A stretch of DNA of 7,857 nt, from contig CAMDGT010000051.1 in assembly GCA_945898025.1 (NCBI GenBank), forward strand, positions 1 through 7,857. Reading direction: 5' to 3'. Shown here one piece after another: positions 5,359-7,857 of this stretch. Each line of letters starts with the position of its first letter. Position 1 is the stretch's first letter. The notes beneath the pieces were generated by a model. The model had not been told where the DNA came from, did not search any database, and saw only the letters and a list, made by a program, of their open reading frames with translations. Origin of the DNA: Rickettsia typhi (GTDB lineage Bacteria > Pseudomonadota > Alphaproteobacteria > Rickettsiales > UBA1997). The position numbers and the translations under genes are program-made.

Positions 5359-6579
5359 TTATTTGGAATAATAAGCTTTTTTATCTAGACCGCCTTCAGA
5401 TTTGTCTACAATTAAGGTAATTGCACTATCGCCAGTGATATTGATTGTTGTTCTTATCATGTCAAGAACGCGATCGATACCAAGAATGATTCCAATTCCT
5501 TCAATTGGAAGATTGACCGATGAAAGAACCATTCCCATGAATATTATTGATCCGCTTGGAATTCCTGCCGCTCCAATTGAGCCAAATGTGCAGGTTAAAA
5601 TTAACATCAAGTAATTATGATAAGTTAGGTCAATTCCGTATGCTTGAGCAAAAAATAATGCACAAATACCAAGATAAATTGCCGTTCCATCCATATTTAT
5701 ACAAACTCCAAGAGGCATTAAAAAATTAGAGTTAGTCTTGGATACACCCATTTTTTGTTGTAATTGCGACATTGCAGTTGAAAGAGTTGCTTTACTACTG
5801 CTGGTTGAGAAAGCAATTGATTGAGTAAAAAGAATTTTGCGATAAAATGGTAGGGGAGATAATCTGGCAAATATCAGAATCATTAATCCAAAAACTAAGT
5901 ATTGAACTACACAAGAACCAAGAAAAACAATAATTAGTTTTGTTAAAGATTGTAATACATCAAGACCTTGAGTTCCAACAACCCAAGAAATAAAGCCAAA
6001 AACTCCAAATGGAGCAAGTTTAATGATAATTTCAATCATTTTAAAGGTTACTTGCGATGCGGAGTAGATGAAATCTTTAACTGGTTTTGCTTTTTCTCCA
6101 ACAAGATTTATAGTAATTCCAGTAAAAATTGAAAAAATAATAATTTGCAAGAAATTATCTTCAGTCATTGATCTAATTGGATTGGTTGGGATAAGGCCAA
6201 GTAGAAATTCAGAAATAGTGGGAGGGGTTTTTTTTGCAACGGTTGCAGTTTCTACTCCACCTTTTAAAATTGAGTTTAGATCTATTCCTGCTCCAGGTTC
6301 AAAAATTGTTCCCGCAGCGAGACCGATTAAAACTGCAAAAACAGAGGTTAAGATGTAGCTAGCAAAGCCTTTAATGCCAATTTTGGTAAAGTTTCCTTCG
6401 CCACTCATCGAGGTAATGCCAGACAATAAAGCAAAAAATATTAATGGCACAATTACCATTTTTACTAAATTTATAAAAATAGTGCCAAAAATTTTTAGGT
6501 TTACTGCATCTTCTTTTAAGTATAGACCAGCTATAATTCCTAGGATAAGACCAATAATGACTTGTTGCCAAAGTTTCAT
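5359..6579 (-). CDS. gltP: dicarboxylate/amino acid:cation symporter (DAACS family, GltP-like)
   Basis: This is an inner-membrane elevator-type carrier of the glutamate/aspartate/C4-dicarboxylate family, probably importing an acidic substrate with Na+ or H+. The 406-residue length and order of elements are typical. The Ser-rich tip of hairpin HP1 is AFSTSSSKATLS (256-267), the cation-binding NMDGT lies at 295-299, HP2 is SIGAAGIPSG (334-343), and helix TM8 is DRVLDMIRTTINITGD (369-384). By alignment to GltPh, Asp373, Arg376, Asn380 and Asp384 match Asp394, Arg397, Asn401 and Asp405. The Arg that binds the substrate side-chain carboxylate is therefore kept, which argues for glutamate, aspartate or dicarboxylates over neutral amino acids. 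The exact substrate cannot be read from the sequence. It is the first gene of the seven-gene run, preceded by 205 bp of intergenic DNA with a possible promoter. The ATG at 6579-6577 gives the family's usual N-terminus. Confidence 0.94.
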   Translation of the reverse strand: MKLWQQVIIGLILGIIAGLYLKEDAVNLKIFGTIFINLVKMVIVPLIFFALLSGITSMSGEGNFTKIGIKGFASYILTSVFAVLIGLAAGTIFEPGAGIDLNSILKGGVETATVAKKTPPTISEFLLGLIPTNPIRSMTEDNFLQIIIFSIFTGITINLVGEKAKPVKDFIYSASQVTFKMIEIIIKLAPFGVFGFISWVVGTQGLDVLQSLTKLIIVFLGSCVVQYLVFGLMILIFARLSPLPFYRKILFTQSIAFSTSSSKATLSTAMSQLQQKMGVSKTNSNFLMPLGVCINMDGTAIYLGICALFFAQAYGIDLTYHNYLMLILTCTFGSIGAAGIPSGSIIFMGMVLSSVNLPIEGIGIILGIDRVLDMIRTTINITGDSAITLIVDKSEGGLDKKAYYSK

Positions 6580-6714
6580 AATTTTGTTAAATTTGGTTTG
6601 TTATAATTAAGATTTTATTGCTTAATTTTTTTGTTAATCTTACTTGATTTTCAATAGTTTTTAGATATTTAGTCAATCGCCACAAGAGTTATTAATTTAA
6701 TTTAAAAGTTGATA

Positions 6715-6743
6715 AATATTGAACCTAATTTTTTTTAAGTCAA
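6715..6743 (-). promoter_or_regulatory. possible sigma70-type promoter for the gltP-to-nadD operon
   Basis: On the minus strand, TTGACT (6743-6738) matches the -35 consensus at five of six bases. After a 17-base spacer comes AATATT (6720-6715), which matches TATAAT at four of six. It lies in the 205-bp gap between pstS and gltP and would leave a leader of about 130 bases before the gltP ATG. A second TTGACT at 6676-6671 has no good -10 element at the usual distance. In AT-rich DNA, matches to the -10 box arise easily, so the call rests mainly on the -35 box, the spacing and the position. I see no intrinsic terminator or riboswitch-like structure in the same gap. Confidence 0.3.
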
Positions 6744-6784
6744 GTTTTTTCTAAGTTAGCAATTTTGATGTGGTATAGTAAATT

Positions 6785-7857
6785 TTATTTTTTATAGTTT
6801 ATTTGTTTTTCTATAGACTCTCTAATGATTCTTAGTTCATGATTTTGTAGTGGTATTAACCCTTTACCGGTTAAATATCCGTTGATTCCTAAATGTTCAT
6901 TTCCAATTATTTCTAGAATAAAATCGTTCATTTTATAAGCATAATTCAAATGTTCTTTTTTTGCATAAATGAATAAAGGTCTTGAAATCGAATATAGTTG
7001 GGAGGTTATATTTTCAATATTAGGATTGATGTTATTAATGTTGATTCCTGCTATTATATTTTGATTTTCTTGTAAAAAATTAAAACCAAATATTCCTAAA
7101 GCTTTTTCGTCATTAACTAATTTCTGAATAATTAGATTATCGTTTTCTCCCGCTTCTATAAATACTCCGTCCGTTCTTATAACTCGGCATTTTTTCTGAC
7201 GAATTTTTTTATCTGGATATAATTTGACAAAGCTTTGATGATTCATGCAGGGCTTCTCAATTGCAAGTTCAACAAAAGCATCTCTAGTTCCAGAGCTGGT
7301 TGGTGGACCATATATTCTGATTGGGATATTTGGCAATTGCGGATTAATTTCATTCCACTTTTTATATTTATTGGCATCTAATTTCGCATTTTCATCGGGA
7401 ATTTCTGCTATAAGAGCAAGAAACAATTGCTCTAAAGATAAGTTTTTGATTATCGCATTTTGTTGATCGGTTTTTTTCCCCGCCAAAACTATTCCATCAT
7501 AACCAATTTTTATTTCTATTGGAATGTTGATTTTGTTGCTTTCGCAATATTTTATTTCACTTATTTCAATTTTTCTTGAGGCGTTGATGAAATCTGGATA
7601 AAGTTCCCCAGCTCCACTACAAAAGATCTTGAATCCGCCACCGGTTCCATTTGATTCAACGATTGGACTTTTTGCATTTTTATCATTTAATTTTTCAATT
7701 CTACTGAAATCTTCTGCGATATTGGCAATAAAGGGGTAAACGGTTGAAGAGCCAACAATTTGCAAATGCTTTCTTTTAAAATTGCTTAGGGCTTTATCTT
7801 TGTTGTTTGCTTGAGAATCTAAAGGCAGGGAATTTGATAATATTATTGATGCAAGAA
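6785..7857 (-). CDS. pstS: PstS-family phosphate ABC transporter substrate-binding protein (N-terminus cut by window edge)
   Basis: PstS captures phosphate in the periplasm and hands it to the PstCAB transporter. The frame is open to the right edge, so the true start is outside; 356 residues are visible (numbered here from the first complete codon). They open with a hydrophobic stretch (LASIILSNSLPL) and a likely signal cleavage near SQA (14-16). Then come GSSTVYPF (35-42), ESNGTGGGFKIFCSG (67-81), ASRKI (92-96), GYDGIVLA (118-125), YGPPTSSGTRDAFVE (182-196) and SRPLFIYAKK (291-300), which are the phosphate-pocket and core blocks of the family. Cysteines 79 and 104, and 203 and 223, could form two disulfides. 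A TTG at 7765-7763 is an in-frame Leu codon preceded by plausible signal sequence and is not the start. No pstC, pstA, pstB or phoU is in view. A PstS-like binding protein with a different ligand cannot be excluded. Confidence 0.88.
   Translation of the reverse strand, partial: LASIILSNSLPLDSQANNKDKALSNFKRKHLQIVGSSTVYPFIANIAEDFSRIEKLNDKNAKSPIVESNGTGGGFKIFCSGAGELYPDFINASRKIEISEIKYCESNKINIPIEIKIGYDGIVLAGKKTDQQNAIIKNLSLEQLFLALIAEIPDENAKLDANKYKKWNEINPQLPNIPIRIYGPPTSSGTRDAFVELAIEKPCMNHQSFVKLYPDKKIRQKKCRVIRTDGVFIEAGENDNLIIQKLVNDEKALGIFGFNFLQENQNIIAGININNINPNIENITSQLYSISRPLFIYAKKEHLNYAYKMNDFILEIIGNEHLGINGYLTGKGLIPLQNHELRIIRESIEKQINYKK

Noticed and set aside
6068..6358. Open frame on the plus strand inside the symporter gene
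   Set aside because: It is antisense to conserved membrane helices, has no family resemblance and has no independent start signals.
6371..6571. Minus-strand frame overlapping the start of the symporter gene
   Set aside because: It is an alternative frame of the same DNA; the symporter frame carries all the family motifs.
6580..6784. Intrinsic terminator for pstS or a riboswitch before gltP
   Set aside because: I looked for paired arms followed by a T-run in the minus direction and found only weak, interrupted complementarity.
7763..7765. TTG as the start codon of pstS
   Set aside because: The frame continues upstream without a stop through a plausible signal peptide, and starting here would remove it and sit only four residues before the GSSTVYPF core.
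1..7857. A hidden novel defence, mobile or regulatory system
   Set aside because: All large frames belong to known housekeeping families. No transposase, recombinase, toxin-antitoxin pair, repeat array or tRNA-flanked insertion is visible.

Overview
This window looks like chromosomal sequence from a small-genome, AT-rich alphaproteobacterium, most likely a member of the Rickettsiales or a close, probably host-associated, relative. The histidyl-tRNA synthetase carries motifs I associate with rickettsial HisRS (LRPEFTA, FRYDRPQ, RQRQFHQ). The UbiA and LolA homologues are also of alphaproteobacterial style, base composition is strongly AT-biased, and intergenic spacing is tight. The assignment rests on recognising sequence families by eye, with no database search, so the genus is left open.

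Every supported gene lies on the minus strand, so the window reads right to left. At the right edge is a 5'-truncated gene for a PstS-type periplasmic phosphate-binding protein (6785 to beyond 7857). A 205-bp intergenic stretch with a plausible sigma70-like promoter follows. Then come seven closely packed genes: a GltP-type dicarboxylate/amino-acid:cation symporter, a LolA-like lipoprotein carrier, tolR, tolA, hisS, ubiA and nadD. Their junctions are +11, -1, -4, +15, -1 and +5 bases, which strongly suggests one transcription unit. A 137-bp AT-rich gap with two long inverted repeats separates nadD from a small gene for a single-pass membrane protein with an Asn-rich tail (161-517). The last 160 bases hold two short stem-loops and possibly the first codons of another gene running off the left edge.

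Functionally the cluster is a mixture. It has nutrient uptake (PstS, GltP), envelope maintenance (LolA for outer-membrane lipoproteins, TolR and TolA for the Tol-Pal energised envelope system), translation (HisRS), ubiquinone synthesis (UbiA) and NAD synthesis (NadD). Such mixed housekeeping operons are common in reduced alphaproteobacterial genomes.

I see no defence system, CRISPR array, insertion sequence, prophage or RNA gene, and no convincing previously undescribed system. The points most worth a second look are these: the apparently C-terminally shortened NadD, whose stop codon sits inside a perfect 20-bp-stem palindrome; the absence of Shine-Dalgarno motifs before all eight visible starts; the separation of tolR-tolA from tolQ; and the unrecognised Asn-rich membrane-anchored protein.
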